Below are positions 8,993 through 18,108 of a DNA stretch of 64,000 nt, in pieces. Each line of letters starts with the position of its first letter. The stretch's first letter is position 1. The stretch comes from Citrobacter amalonaticus Y19 (GTDB lineage Bacteria; Pseudomonadota; Gammaproteobacteria; Enterobacterales; Enterobacteriaceae). The stretch is from assembly GCF_000981805.1 (NCBI RefSeq), contig NZ_CP011132.1:5146001-5210000 (forward strand), read 5' to 3'. The notes under the pieces were generated by a model. That model saw only the letters and a list, made by a program, of their open reading frames with translations, ran no database searches and was not told the origin of the DNA. The position numbers were made by a program, and so were the translations under genes.

Positions 8993-9768
8993 TGAGTACG
9001 ATTACCCTGGAAAATGTCTCGCTCTCCTTTGCGGCAAAACCGCAGCCGTTTACGGTGCTGGAAGACATTAATCTGTCGCTAAACAGCGGTGAGTTTGTGG
9101 TACTGCTTGGGCCATCTGGCTGTGGGAAATCGACCATCCTGAACCTGGTCGCCGGATTTAATCGACCAGATCGGGGACGGGTGGTTGCGGGGGGAAAAAC
9201 GGTAAAACAACCCGGTCCGGATCGCGGAATGATCTTCCAGCAGCCCAATCTTTTCCCGTGGCTCTCCGTGCTGGAAAACGTCACCTTTGGCCCTCGGTTG
9301 GGCAAACATCGTAAAGACGAAACCAACGCCCAGGCGCAGACATGGCTGGAACGTGTAGGGTTAAAAGGTTTTGAACATCATGCGCCCTGGCAGCTTTCTG
9401 GTGGTATGAAGCAGCGCGTGGCGCTGGCCCGCGCCTGGCTTCCTGGCCCGGAAGTACTGCTGCTTGATGAACCCTTTGGTGCGCTGGATGCGCAAACCCG
9501 ACTGATGATGCAAGAGTTATTGCGTGAGGCCTGGCTGTCCACGGGCACCACGTTACTGTTTGTCACCCACGACGTGGAGGAGGCGCTCTTTCTGGCAGAC
9601 CGCATTCTGATCATGTCAGCAAAACCGGGGAAAATTGTCGACGAGATCCGTCTGCCTTTTGGCCGGGAACGGGATATCGAAACCCTTGCCGAACACCCCT
9701 CATACCGCGAGATAAAGCATCGCGTTCTGCACCGGGTCCGTCAGGAGGCGAAGCGACACTTACGTTAA
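8992..9768 (+). CDS. Taurine/sulfonate-type ABC transporter, ATP-binding subunit
   Basis: ABC ATPase, 258 residues. Walker A GPSGCGKST (about 39-47), Q-loop at FQQPNLFPW, signature LSGGMKQRVALARA, Walker B VLLLDEPFGALD and the switch His in FVTHD. Closest in pattern to TauB/SsuB. Last gene of the operon that starts at 5456; no clear terminator before rlmB. Confidence 0.92.
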   Translation: MSTITLENVSLSFAAKPQPFTVLEDINLSLNSGEFVVLLGPSGCGKSTILNLVAGFNRPDRGRVVAGGKTVKQPGPDRGMIFQQPNLFPWLSVLENVTFGPRLGKHRKDETNAQAQTWLERVGLKGFEHHAPWQLSGGMKQRVALARAWLPGPEVLLLDEPFGALDAQTRLMMQELLREAWLSTGTTLLFVTHDVEEALFLADRILIMSAKPGKIVDEIRLPFGRERDIETLAEHPSYREIKHRVLHRVRQEAKRHLR

Positions 9769-9850
9769 TAAGCGTTTGAATGACGGTGCCTGCCAGCGGT
9801 TAAGTCTGAGAGGGTCGATTTGAACGCCGGGTCGGTTATAATGGGGACAA

Positions 9851-9864
9851 GTGAGCGCTCTCAC
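9851..9864. promoter_or_regulatory. LacI-type palindrome upstream of rlmB
   Basis: GTGAG-CGCT-CTCAC is a perfect palindrome with a central CG, as in LacI/GalR operators. It lies 46 bp before rlmB and just after a TATAAT-like hexamer (9836-9841). The 11-mer AGCGCTCTCAC is the reverse complement of GTGAGAGCGCT at 57431-57441. Binding protein unknown. Confidence 0.4.
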
Positions 9865-9909
9865 GGCTCAATTTAACCCGGCGCAAACCGCCCAAAACGA
9901 GTAAGTTCA

Positions 9910-10641
9910 ATGAGTGAAATGATTTACGGCATCCATGCGGTGCAGGCCCTGCTGGAGCGTGCTCCTGAACGTTTTCAGGATGTCTTTATTCTCAAAGGCC
10001 GTGAAGATAAGCGCCTGCTGCCGCTGATCCACGCCCTCGAAGCGCAGGGCGTGGTCATCCAACTGGCGAACCGTCAGTTTCTGGATGAGAAAAGCGAAGG
10101 GGCCGTACATCAGGGGATCATCGCCCGCGTGAAGCCGGGCCGTCAGTATCAGGAAAACGATCTGCCGGATCTGATAGCCTCACTGGATAAACCTTTCCTG
10201 CTGATCCTGGATGGCGTGACCGATCCCCATAACCTCGGCGCCTGTTTGCGTAGCGCCGATGCCGCTGGCGTCAATGCGGTGATCGTGCCGAAAGATCGTT
10301 CCGCCCAACTGAATGCCACAGCGAAGAAAGTCGCCTGCGGCGCAGCGGAAAACGTTCCGTTGATCCGGGTGACTAACCTGGCGCGCACCATGCGTATGTT
10401 GCAGGAAGAGAATATCTGGATTGTCGGTACGGCGGGTGAAGCTGACCATACCCTTTATCAAAGCAAAATGACGGGGCGTATGGCGCTGGTGATGGGGGCC
10501 GAAGGTGAGGGGATGCGTCGCCTGACGCGTGAACATTGTGACGAACTGATCAGCATTCCGATGGCCGGTAGCGTCTCATCACTTAACGTGTCTGTCGCCA
10601 CCGGCATCTGTCTGTTCGAGGCCGTTCGCCAGCGCAGCTAA
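9910..10641 (+). CDS. rlmB: 23S rRNA (Gm2251) 2'-O-methyltransferase
   Basis: SPOUT/TrmH-family methyltransferase that modifies G2251 in the peptidyl-transferase region. 243 residues: N-terminal substrate-binding domain (about 1-75), then the knotted SPOUT domain with motif 1 DGVTDPHNLGACLRSADAAG, motif 2 VMGAEGEGMRRL and motif 3 IPMAGSVSSLNVSVATGI. Size and sequence match E. coli RlmB. A strong terminator follows, so it is not co-transcribed with aidB. Confidence 0.97.
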   Translation: MSEMIYGIHAVQALLERAPERFQDVFILKGREDKRLLPLIHALEAQGVVIQLANRQFLDEKSEGAVHQGIIARVKPGRQYQENDLPDLIASLDKPFLLILDGVTDPHNLGACLRSADAAGVNAVIVPKDRSAQLNATAKKVACGAAENVPLIRVTNLARTMRMLQEENIWIVGTAGEADHTLYQSKMTGRMALVMGAEGEGMRRLTREHCDELISIPMAGSVSSLNVSVATGICLFEAVRQRS

Positions 10642-10654
10642 TGTCGTATCCCTG

Positions 10655-10681
10655 AAGCCATCCCACAGGATGGCTTTTTTG
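10655..10681 (+). terminator. Rho-independent terminator after rlmB
   Basis: AAGCCATCC/GGATGGCTT stem with a 4-base loop followed by TTTTTT. Confidence 0.92.
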
Positions 10682-10754
10682 TACCCCTCTTTCCAGGCAT
10701 TCTCGGCTCAGACTGACCATACTTACTGAGATGCCATTGAAGGAGGGAAACATA

Positions 10755-12377
10755 ATGCATTGGCAAACTCACACCGTTTTTAATCAGCCGTTACCCCTGA
10801 ATAACAGTAATCTGTTCCTGTCTGATGGCGCGCTCTGCGAGGCGGTGGCGCGCGAAGGGGCGGGCTGGGACAGCGAGCTTCTCGCCAGTATTGGTCAACA
10901 ACTTGGCACCGCAGAATCTCTTGAACTGGGGCGGCTGGCAAACGCCTGGCCGCCGGAACAGCTGCGTTACGACCCCCGGGGGCAGCGGCTGGACGATGTT
11001 CGCTTCCATCCCGCGTGGCATCTGCTAATGCAGGGGCTGTGCACCAACCGTGTACATAATCTGCCCTGGGAGGAGGAGGCGCGCGCCGGATCGTTTGTTG
11101 CCCGGGCCGCGCGCTTTATCTTGCATGCGCAGGTGGAGGCCGGAACGCTCTGCCCCATCACCATGACCTTCGCCGCCACGCCGCTGTTGCAGCAGATGTT
11201 GCCCGCGGCGTTTGCTGACTGGCAAACGCCTCTGCAAAGCGATCGCTATGATTCGCACCTCGCGCCAGGTGGGCAAAAGCGTGGCCTGCTGATTGGTATG
11301 GGGATGACGGAAAAGCAGGGCGGTTCTGATGTGCTGAGCAACACCACCCGCGCCGAACGTCTGGAGGATGGGTCGTACCGGTTGGTGGGACATAAATGGT
11401 TTTTCTCTGTGCCGCAAAGTGATGCCCATCTGGTGCTGGCGCAGGCAAAAGGCGGTCTCTCTTGCTTCTTCGTCCCGCGCTTTTTACCTGACGGCCAGCG
11501 CAATGCGGTTCGCCTCGAACGGTTGAAAGACAAGCTGGGAAATCGTTCCAATGCCAGTGCGGAAGTTGAGTTTCAGGATGCCATCGGCTGGCTGCTGGGA
11601 GACGAGGGCGAAGGCGTTCGTCATATTCTGAAGATGGGCGGCCTGACGCGTTTTGACTGCGCGCTTGGCAGTCACGGACTGATGCGTCGCGCCTTCTCGG
11701 TTGCTGTCTACCACGCGCACCAGCGTATGGTGTCTGGCAAGCCGCTGATCGAACAACCGATGATGCGCCAGGTGCTCAGCCGTATGGCGTTACAACTGGA
11801 AGGGCAAACCGCGCTGCTGTTTCGTCTGGCTCGCGCCTGGGATCGGCGTAGCCATGCCAGTGAACGGCTCTGGGCGCGGCTGTTTACTCCCGCTGCGAAA
11901 TTCGTCGTCTGTCAAAGCGGTATCCCGTTTGTGGCGGAGGCGATGGAGGTCCTCGGCGGGATTGGATATTGCGAAGAGAGCGAACTGCCGCGGCTGTACC
12001 GGGAAATGCCGGTCAATAGCATCTGGGAAGGCTCCGGCAATGTTATGTGCCTCGATGTTCTGCGGGTCATCAGTAAACAAACGGGTGTCGAGGAGATGCT
12101 GAGCGAGGCGTTCTCTGACGTCAGGGGCCAGGACAGACACTTTGATCGCGCGGTACGTCAGCTTTTGCAGCGACTGCGCAAGCCTTCTGAAGAAATGGGC
12201 CGCGATATCACTCAGCAGATTTTCCTGTTGGGATGCGGAACGGAAATGCTGCGGCATGCGTCGCCGCCTGTTGCCCAAGCCTGGTGCCAGATGATGCTGG
12301 ATACGCGCGGTGGGATGTTGCTATCAGAACGGGTACAGGACGCGCTGTTGTTGCGGGCGACGGGGGGATTACGCTGA
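10755..12377 (+). CDS. aidB: AidB, acyl-CoA-dehydrogenase-like alkylation-response protein
   Basis: Flavoprotein of the acyl-CoA dehydrogenase family induced in the E. coli adaptive response to alkylation; it binds DNA and protects nearby sequence. 540 residues from the ATG at 10755, which has a perfect AGGAGG 8 bases upstream. Family features: the flavin-side GMGMTEKQGGSD, HKWFFSVPQSDA, and the C-terminal DNA-binding segment rich in Arg. E. coli has yjfIJKLMC between rlmB and aidB; here they are absent and aidB follows the rlmB terminator directly. Confidence 0.95.
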   Translation: MHWQTHTVFNQPLPLNNSNLFLSDGALCEAVAREGAGWDSELLASIGQQLGTAESLELGRLANAWPPEQLRYDPRGQRLDDVRFHPAWHLLMQGLCTNRVHNLPWEEEARAGSFVARAARFILHAQVEAGTLCPITMTFAATPLLQQMLPAAFADWQTPLQSDRYDSHLAPGGQKRGLLIGMGMTEKQGGSDVLSNTTRAERLEDGSYRLVGHKWFFSVPQSDAHLVLAQAKGGLSCFFVPRFLPDGQRNAVRLERLKDKLGNRSNASAEVEFQDAIGWLLGDEGEGVRHILKMGGLTRFDCALGSHGLMRRAFSVAVYHAHQRMVSGKPLIEQPMMRQVLSRMALQLEGQTALLFRLARAWDRRSHASERLWARLFTPAAKFVVCQSGIPFVAEAMEVLGGIGYCEESELPRLYREMPVNSIWEGSGNVMCLDVLRVISKQTGVEEMLSEAFSDVRGQDRHFDRAVRQLLQRLRKPSEEMGRDITQQIFLLGCGTEMLRHASPPVAQAWCQMMLDTRGGMLLSERVQDALLLRATGGLR

Positions 12378-12381
12378 TACG

Positions 12382-12410
12382 TTGCCGGATGCGCTTGTGC
12401 CATCCGGCAA
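12382..12410. repeat. REP element after aidB
   Basis: TTGCCGGATG/CATCCGGCAA inverted repeat between the convergent aidB and yjfN. It can serve as a 3' stem-loop for both transcripts. Confidence 0.85.
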
Positions 12411-12414
12411 TCTG

Positions 12415-12690
12415 TTACGCGTAGAGAATGGCTTGTACGCGCCAGTTATCGGGCTGCTGATCTTCGTACATCTGAACGATGCGATACCATGATGCACCTT
12501 GTTCATCAGCTTTTAACGCCACGATACGCTCCACATCCTGTGGGTTTCCGGAAATATTACTGACAGAGATCAGGCCAATTTCATTGAGGCCAGTCACGCA
12601 ATCCGCACTCGCGAATTCGGCAGACTGCGCCGTCGTACTCACCAGTCCGGCAGTTAACAGCAGTGAGGATAAGGCAAGAGATTGTTTCAT
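12415..12690 (-). CDS. yjfN: YjfN, YhcN/DUF1471-type periplasmic protein
   Basis: 91-residue secreted protein: signal peptide MKQSLALSSLLLTAGLVSTTAQSA, then a compact DUF1471 (YhcN) domain ending WRVQAILYA. Two Cys-free surfaces apart from the single C in ADCVTG. The start at 12690 has GGAGC 5 bases upstream and fits the E. coli length; an upstream extension to 12831 is unlikely. DUF1471 proteins are stress- and biofilm-associated. bsmA lies upstream on the same strand. Confidence 0.93.
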   Translation of the reverse strand: MKQSLALSSLLLTAGLVSTTAQSAEFASADCVTGLNEIGLISVSNISGNPQDVERIVALKADEQGASWYRIVQMYEDQQPDNWRVQAILYA

Positions 12691-12837
12691 CGTCAGCTCC
12701 ATTTTATGTTTCCCCGCAATGCGCAGGGCATTCCATCGCCGAAATAAACGTCCAGCCTCCTGCTGTCGGTTTATTGTGCACAGGTAAACGTATAGAGGCG
12801 TAAAGCTACGTGAAATTGGCTTAAATTCCATGAATGA

Positions 12838-13167
12838 CTATTTACGATATAAGATGGCCTGTGAATACCACTGACCCGTCACGATGGTTTCATCAACCAG
12901 GACAATAACGTAATAATCGGCTTTCGCTGCGGCGGCTTTCGCTTTGACTTCATCGACGGCATCATCCGGAGAACCTCTGACCAGAGAGGTCACCGTCCCC
13001 ATCCGTTGCAACCCTTGTGTTTGATCGCGACGAATTTCCTGCGGATGATCAGCGACTGGCGGTGCAGGCTGCGGCGTTCCCTGAAGAATGCTACATCCAC
13101 TTAACAGCATCACCAATATCAAAGAGGTAAACCGACGCATCACTCTATCTCGTTTCCTGATAGCCAT
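12838..13167 (-). CDS. bsmA: BsmA (YjfO), DUF1471 lipoprotein linked to biofilm stress
   Basis: 109-residue lipoprotein precursor. A basic start and hydrophobic stretch end in the lipobox LSGC, followed by a DUF1471 domain finishing in WYSQAILYRK. ATG at 13167 is preceded by AAGG and gives the E. coli length; the inner ATG at 13140 is the alternative. Divergent from yjfP. In E. coli it affects biofilm and stress tolerance. Confidence 0.92.
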   Translation of the reverse strand: MAIRKRDRVMRRFTSLILVMLLSGCSILQGTPQPAPPVADHPQEIRRDQTQGLQRMGTVTSLVRGSPDDAVDEVKAKAAAAKADYYVIVLVDETIVTGQWYSQAILYRK

Positions 13168-13349
13168 AGTGTAGTGCCTTATTAATTTCCCTTTGGGGGA
13201 ATGTTCCCAAAATGTTATCTTCCGCGCGATTTTCGAATGAAAATATCGCGAAAGCGTAATCCAGTTCTCAACATTATGAATCGTTGTTGAACACGCCACC
13301 TTGTTTAATAATGTGACCCGTGGCATACCAGAGCCAAAAGGGGGCGCAA

Positions 13350-14099
13350 ATGATTGAAATTGAAACACGTCAGTTGGCGGAACATCACCTGCTTCACGCC
13401 TTTCCTTCAGGGCAACGCAATACACCGTTGCCGTGTATTGTTTTCTACCACGGATTTACCTCTTCCAGCCTGGTCTACAGCTACTTTGCCGTTGCGCTGG
13501 CGCAGGCCGGATTTCGGGTCATTATGCCAGATGCCGCCGAGCATGGAGCGCGTTTCAACGGTGATGCACAAGCGAGAATGGGGCATTTCTGGCAGATTTT
13601 GCAACAAAACATGCAGGAATTTACCGCGTTACGTGCGGCTCTGCGTGCAGAAAACTGGCTGCTGGATGACCGCCTCGCGGTCGGGGGTGCATCGATGGGG
13701 GCAATGACGGCGCTGGGGATTATGACTCAGCATCCGGAGGTCAACTGTGTCGCCAGCCTGATGGGATCGGGCTATTTTACCCGCCTGGCGCGAACGCTGT
13801 TTCCCCCTTTTACCCTGGACACGCCCGCCCGGCAGGAGGCGTTCGACTGCATCATTGCGCCGTTGGCGACGTGGGACGTGTCGCAGCAGCTTGCCCGACT
13901 GGCCGACAGACCGCTGCTGTTATGGCATGGTCAGGACGATGACGTCGTTCCGGCGGCGGAAAGTTTCCGTTTGCAGCAGGCGATGATTCAGGCCGGGCTG
14001 GACCAGAATCTGACCTGTCAGTGGCAAGCGGGCGTGCGTCATCGCATCACGCCCGAAGCCCTGCGCGCAACGGTGTCGTTTTTCCGTCAGCATCTCTAG
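13350..14099 (+). CDS. yjfP: YjfP, alpha/beta-hydrolase esterase
   Basis: 249-residue serine hydrolase with carboxylesterase activity on short acyl esters in E. coli; the natural substrate is unknown. Nucleophile elbow GGASMG, the Asp in WHGQDDDVVPA and the His in VRHRITPE form the triad, and YHGFTSS provides the oxyanion hole. The start at 13350 matches the family. It converges on ulaR with a 4-base overlap of stop codons. Confidence 0.95.
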   Translation: MIEIETRQLAEHHLLHAFPSGQRNTPLPCIVFYHGFTSSSLVYSYFAVALAQAGFRVIMPDAAEHGARFNGDAQARMGHFWQILQQNMQEFTALRAALRAENWLLDDRLAVGGASMGAMTALGIMTQHPEVNCVASLMGSGYFTRLARTLFPPFTLDTPARQEAFDCIIAPLATWDVSQQLARLADRPLLLWHGQDDDVVPAAESFRLQQAMIQAGLDQNLTCQWQAGVRHRITPEALRATVSFFRQHL

Positions 14100-14851
14100 A
14101 CGCGCAGAATGCTAACGCCTTGTGCCTCAAGCTGTTTCAGGATCTCAGGGTTGGCATTTTTGCCGGTGATGAGCATATCTATCTGATCCGCGCGGCTGAA
14201 CAGCATCCCCGCCCGCTCGCCGACTTTACTGCTGTCGACCAGTACCACCAGCTTACCGACTACGCTCAGCATTTTCTGTTCCGCCATCGCTGTGAGCATA
14301 TCGGTTTTATACAGTCCGTCGGTTGTCAGCCCTTTACCACTGGTAAACATCCAGTGCCCGGCATAGAGACTGTTTTCACTGCCCTGCGGGCTGAGGGTGA
14401 TCGACTGGCTCTTATTGTACTGCCCCCCCATGATGATCACGCTTTCATGCTCCTGATCGATCAGGTAATTGGCCAGCGGCAGATAGTTGGTGATGATCTG
14501 TACAGGCTTTCCGCACATTTCACGCCCCAGGAGAAACGCGGTAGAACCGCAGTTGATTACCACGCTTTCTCCCGGATTGACCAGTTGAGACGCCGCTTTT
14601 GCGATACGCACCTTTTCGTCGTGATTCTGCGCCTGATGCAGGTTCATCGGCGTCCAGCGGGGGCGTGGTAGAGAAATGGCTTCGGCCCCATTACGGACTT
14701 TCTTAAGCTTGCCGCTCTCATCAAGTTTGTTGATATCCCGTCGCGCCGTGGCGGGGGAAATCTCCAGGCGTTCGACGACATTCTCTACGGTGACAAATCC
14801 CAACTGCGCCAGCATATCCAGTAAGATTTGATGTCTCTGTGCTTCAGTCAT
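14096..14851 (-). CDS. ulaR: UlaR, repressor of the L-ascorbate regulon (DeoR family)
   Basis: DeoR-family repressor of ulaG and ulaABCDEF, relieved by L-ascorbate 6-phosphate. 251 residues: N-terminal HTH (VENVVERLEISPATARRDI, about 18-36) and a C-terminal sugar-phosphate sensor domain with the DSSKVGERAG motif. It is transcribed separately from ulaG, whose hairpin terminator lies between the two genes. Confidence 0.96.
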   Translation of the reverse strand: MTEAQRHQILLDMLAQLGFVTVENVVERLEISPATARRDINKLDESGKLKKVRNGAEAISLPRPRWTPMNLHQAQNHDEKVRIAKAASQLVNPGESVVINCGSTAFLLGREMCGKPVQIITNYLPLANYLIDQEHESVIIMGGQYNKSQSITLSPQGSENSLYAGHWMFTSGKGLTTDGLYKTDMLTAMAEQKMLSVVGKLVVLVDSSKVGERAGMLFSRADQIDMLITGKNANPEILKQLEAQGVSILRV

Positions 14852-14925
14852 GAGCTATTCCGATACAAAATGATTTCAAAAGATGATATTTGAAATAGCC
14901 TGAAAATACTAAAGTAAATATGAAT

Positions 14926-14950
14926 AAATGCCGGGAAAATCCCGGCATTT
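14926..14950 (-). terminator. Hairpin between ulaG and ulaR
   Basis: AAATGCCGGGA/TCCCGGCATTT perfect 11-bp stem just after the ulaG stop, followed on the minus strand by an AT-rich tract. Confidence 0.75.
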
Positions 14951-14956
14951 TGCGCA

Positions 14957-16021
14957 TTACAGGAAGGATTTAAACGGCAGATCGGGTTCGATAGTAAAGC
15001 AATCATCAAAGCCGCGCGGATAGTGATATTCAAGGTTATCTTTATCCAGAGGCCAGGTAAATTTACCGCCAACCTGCCAGATGAAGGGCTTGAAGCCGTA
15101 CTTCAGCCTGTCTTTTTTCATTTCCCACAGCACACGGATTTCCTGCGGATCGGCCTGGAAATTTGACCAGATGTCATGATGAAACGGGATCACGACGTTG
15201 GTGTTTAATGCTTCCGCCATGCGCAGGATATCGGCACTGGTCATTTTATCGGTAATGCCGCGCGGGTTTTCACCATAAGAACCCAGCGCCACGTCGATCT
15301 GATACTCGTTTCCGTGCTTAGCGTAATAGTTGGAGTAGTGCGAATCACCGCTGTGATACAGCGTACCGCCCGGTGTTTTGAACAGATAGTTGACGGCGCG
15401 TTCGTCCATGCCATCCGGCAGTACGCCAGCGGCTTTTTGACCGGCAGGCAGGGTAATCAGCGCGGTGCGATCAAAGGCGTCCAGCGCGTGAATCTCAATA
15501 TCTTTCACTTTCACCACGTCGCCCGGTTTGACCACGATGCAACGTTCTTTCGGCACACCCCAGCCGATCCATAAGTCGACGCAGGTTTTCGGCCCGATAA
15601 ACGGCACGTCATCCGCGCAGTTCTGTATCACGGCGGCAGCGACGTTTACATCAATATGATCGTTATGATCGTGGGTAGCCAGGACGGCGTCGATCTGACG
15701 AATCGCAAACGGATCAAGGACAAATGGCGTGGTGCGCAGGTTAGGCTGCAGTTTTTTTACACCCGCCATGCGTTGCATCTGGTGGCCCTGCTTCATCAGC
15801 GGGTTGCTATGGCTCTGTTTGCCTGTACCGCACCAGAAGTCCACGCAAATGTTGGTTGCGCCCTGCGATTTCAGCCAGATACCGGTGCAGCCCAGCCACC
15901 ACATGGCAAAGGTTCCCGGAGCGACCTGCTCCTGTTCGATCTCTTCATTCAGCCAGCTACCCCACTCCGGGAAGGTGTTCAGAACCCATGACTCACGGGT
16001 GATGGTGTTTACTTTACTCAT
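14957..16021 (-). CDS. ulaG: UlaG, L-ascorbate-6-phosphate lactonase
   Basis: Metallo-beta-lactamase-fold lactonase that opens L-ascorbate 6-phosphate to 3-keto-L-gulonate 6-phosphate in the cytosol. 354 residues, as in E. coli. The metal-binding THDHNDHIDV motif and later His/Asp ligands (YHSGDSHYSNY, VIPFHHDIW) are present. Divergent from ulaA across a shared regulatory region. Confidence 0.97.
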   Translation of the reverse strand: MSKVNTITRESWVLNTFPEWGSWLNEEIEQEQVAPGTFAMWWLGCTGIWLKSQGATNICVDFWCGTGKQSHSNPLMKQGHQMQRMAGVKKLQPNLRTTPFVLDPFAIRQIDAVLATHDHNDHIDVNVAAAVIQNCADDVPFIGPKTCVDLWIGWGVPKERCIVVKPGDVVKVKDIEIHALDAFDRTALITLPAGQKAAGVLPDGMDERAVNYLFKTPGGTLYHSGDSHYSNYYAKHGNEYQIDVALGSYGENPRGITDKMTSADILRMAEALNTNVVIPFHHDIWSNFQADPQEIRVLWEMKKDRLKYGFKPFIWQVGGKFTWPLDKDNLEYHYPRGFDDCFTIEPDLPFKSFL

Positions 16022-16380
16022 CGTTTTGACTCCTGATTAAATCAAAAGTAATCATAAAATGATTTGATGTGATTTATGTTGGCATCATTTTGATCGCGTT
16101 GCAACGAATAAATAAAGGGGGGTTAACCTCATGACATCACTGTAAGTTTCAAATTTCATTGATTTTTTATAGAGTGACTCATGTTAACTAAATGAATTGT
16201 AAGAAGTAAATTGTTATTTTGATGACACGCTAAGGTTCATTGCTCATCCCCGGGAAATAATTTGCGTGATAGGTCACAAATAATCAAATTCAATCTTGTT
16301 GTGATTATTTTTGATTACTAAAGTGATGGCGCTAACCTCGCAGGGATTATCCCTCATGTTCCCATTTTCTGGAGAGAGTT
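16022..16380. promoter_or_regulatory. Divergent ulaG-ulaA control region
   Basis: 359-bp AT-rich spacer between ulaG and ulaA without a gene. It contains several AATCAxAA / TGATTT repeats (for example 16041-16073 and 16283-16318), the expected form of UlaR operators, and TGTGATT half-sites suited to CRP. In E. coli this spacer holds four UlaR operators plus CRP and IHF sites. Exact operators were not resolved. Confidence 0.6.
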
Positions 16381-17781
16381 ATGGAGATCCTCTACAACGT
16401 CTTTACCGTTTTCTTTAATCAGGTAATGACGAATGCTCCGCTGCTGCTGGGTATTGTGACGTGCCTGGGCTACATCCTGTTGCGCAAAAGCGTCAGTGTA
16501 ATTATCAAAGGCACCATTAAAACGATTATCGGTTTTATGCTGTTGCAGGCCGGTTCCGGCATTCTGACCAGCACGTTCAAACCGGTGGTGGCGAAAATGT
16601 CCGAGGTATACGGTATTAACGGTGCTATCTCTGACACCTACGCATCCATGATGGCGACTATCGAGCGCATGGGGGATGCCTATAGCTGGGTGGGGTATGC
16701 GGTGCTGCTGGCTTTGGCTCTGAACATTTGCTACGTGTTGCTACGCCGTATCACCGGCATTCGCACCATCATGCTTACGGGCCACATTATGTTCCAGCAG
16801 GCAGGGTTGATTGCCGTTACGCTGTTCATCTTTGGTTATTCGATGTGGACCACCATTATTTGCACTGCAATCATGGTTTCACTGTACTGGGGCATCACCT
16901 CCAACATGATGTACAAGCCGACCCAGGAAGTGACCGATGGCTGTGGTTTCTCCATTGGCCACCAACAGCAGTTTGCGTCGTGGATTGCTTATAAAATCGC
17001 GCCATATCTGGGTAAAAAAGAGGAGAGCGTGGAAGACCTCAAACTGCCCGGTTGGCTGAATATCTTCCACGACAACATCGTCTCTACGGCGATTGTTATG
17101 ACCCTCTTCTTCGGTGCGATTTTGCTCTCCTTCGGTATTGATACTGTGCAGGCTATGGCCGGCAAAGTGCACTGGACTATCTACATCCTGCAAACTGGCT
17201 TTGCTTTTGCGGTGGCGATTTTCATTATCACCCAGGGCGTGCGCATGTTCGTTGCGGAACTCTCTGAAGCATTCAACGGTATCTCCCAACGCCTGATTCC
17301 GGGGGCGGTTCTGGCAATTGACTGTGCAGCTATCTACAGCTTTGCACCGAATGCCGTGGTTTGGGGTTTTATGTGGGGCACCGTAGGTCAACTGATTGCG
17401 GTGGGTATTCTGGTGGGCTGTGGTTCCTCCATTCTGATTATTCCTGGTTTTATCCCGATGTTCTTCTCCAACGCCACTATCGGTGTGTTCGCGAACCACT
17501 TTGGCGGTTGGCGTGCGGCACTCAAAATTTGTCTGGTGATGGGAATGATTGAAATCTTTGGCTGCGTCTGGGCGGTGAAACTGACCGGTATGAGCGCCTG
17601 GATGGGTATGGCGGACTGGTCGATTCTGGCACCGCCGATGATGCAGGGGTTCTGGTCCATCGGTATCGCGTTTATGGCCGTCATCATCGTTATTGCACTG
17701 GTTTATATGGTCTTCGCCGGGCGTACGCTGCGTGCTGAAGAAGACGCGGAAAAACAACTGGCAGAGGCTTCTGCCAAATAA
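16381..17781 (+). CDS. ulaA: UlaA, L-ascorbate PTS permease (EIIC)
   Basis: Membrane channel subunit of the ascorbate phosphotransferase system; imports L-ascorbate for phosphorylation by UlaB. 466 residues with about 11 membrane spans, matching the PTS-SgaT family in length and in motifs such as DGCGFSIGHQQQF. First gene of ulaABCD, preceded by GGAGAG. ulaB follows after a short gap. Confidence 0.96.
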   Translation: MEILYNVFTVFFNQVMTNAPLLLGIVTCLGYILLRKSVSVIIKGTIKTIIGFMLLQAGSGILTSTFKPVVAKMSEVYGINGAISDTYASMMATIERMGDAYSWVGYAVLLALALNICYVLLRRITGIRTIMLTGHIMFQQAGLIAVTLFIFGYSMWTTIICTAIMVSLYWGITSNMMYKPTQEVTDGCGFSIGHQQQFASWIAYKIAPYLGKKEESVEDLKLPGWLNIFHDNIVSTAIVMTLFFGAILLSFGIDTVQAMAGKVHWTIYILQTGFAFAVAIFIITQGVRMFVAELSEAFNGISQRLIPGAVLAIDCAAIYSFAPNAVVWGFMWGTVGQLIAVGILVGCGSSILIIPGFIPMFFSNATIGVFANHFGGWRAALKICLVMGMIEIFGCVWAVKLTGMSAWMGMADWSILAPPMMQGFWSIGIAFMAVIIVIALVYMVFAGRTLRAEEDAEKQLAEASAK

Positions 17782-17793
17782 GGAGTCTTGATT

Positions 17794-18099
17794 ATGACCG
17801 TACGTATTCTGGCTGTATGTGGTAACGGGCAGGGCAGCTCCATGATCATGAAGATGAAAGTGGACCAGTTTTTAACCCAGTCAAACATTGACCACACGGT
17901 AAACAGTTGTGCAGTGGGTGAATACAAAAGTGAACTGAGCGGCGCGGATATCATCATTGCTTCCACCCATATTGCCGGCGAGATCAGCGTGACGGGTAAT
18001 AAATATGTGGTGGGTGTGCGCAACATGCTTTCGCCCGCTGATTTCGGGCCGAAACTGCTGGAGGTGATCAACGCGCATTTCCCGCACGAGATGAAGTAA
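17794..18099 (+). CDS. ulaB: UlaB, L-ascorbate PTS EIIB component
   Basis: 101-residue cytosolic phosphocarrier. The phosphorylated Cys lies in the N-terminal loop VCGNGQGSS. The ATG at 17794 gives the E. coli length; an upstream ATG at 17788 would add two residues. Receives phosphate from UlaC and passes it to ascorbate at UlaA. Confidence 0.95.
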   Translation: MTVRILAVCGNGQGSSMIMKMKVDQFLTQSNIDHTVNSCAVGEYKSELSGADIIIASTHIAGEISVTGNKYVVGVRNMLSPADFGPKLLEVINAHFPHEMK

Positions 18100-18108
18100 G
18101 GGCACAAC

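Noticed and set aside
16879..17757. 292-codon minus-strand frame opposite ulaA
   Set aside because: His/Asn/Thr/Arg-rich antisense shadow of a membrane-protein gene; no RBS or domain.
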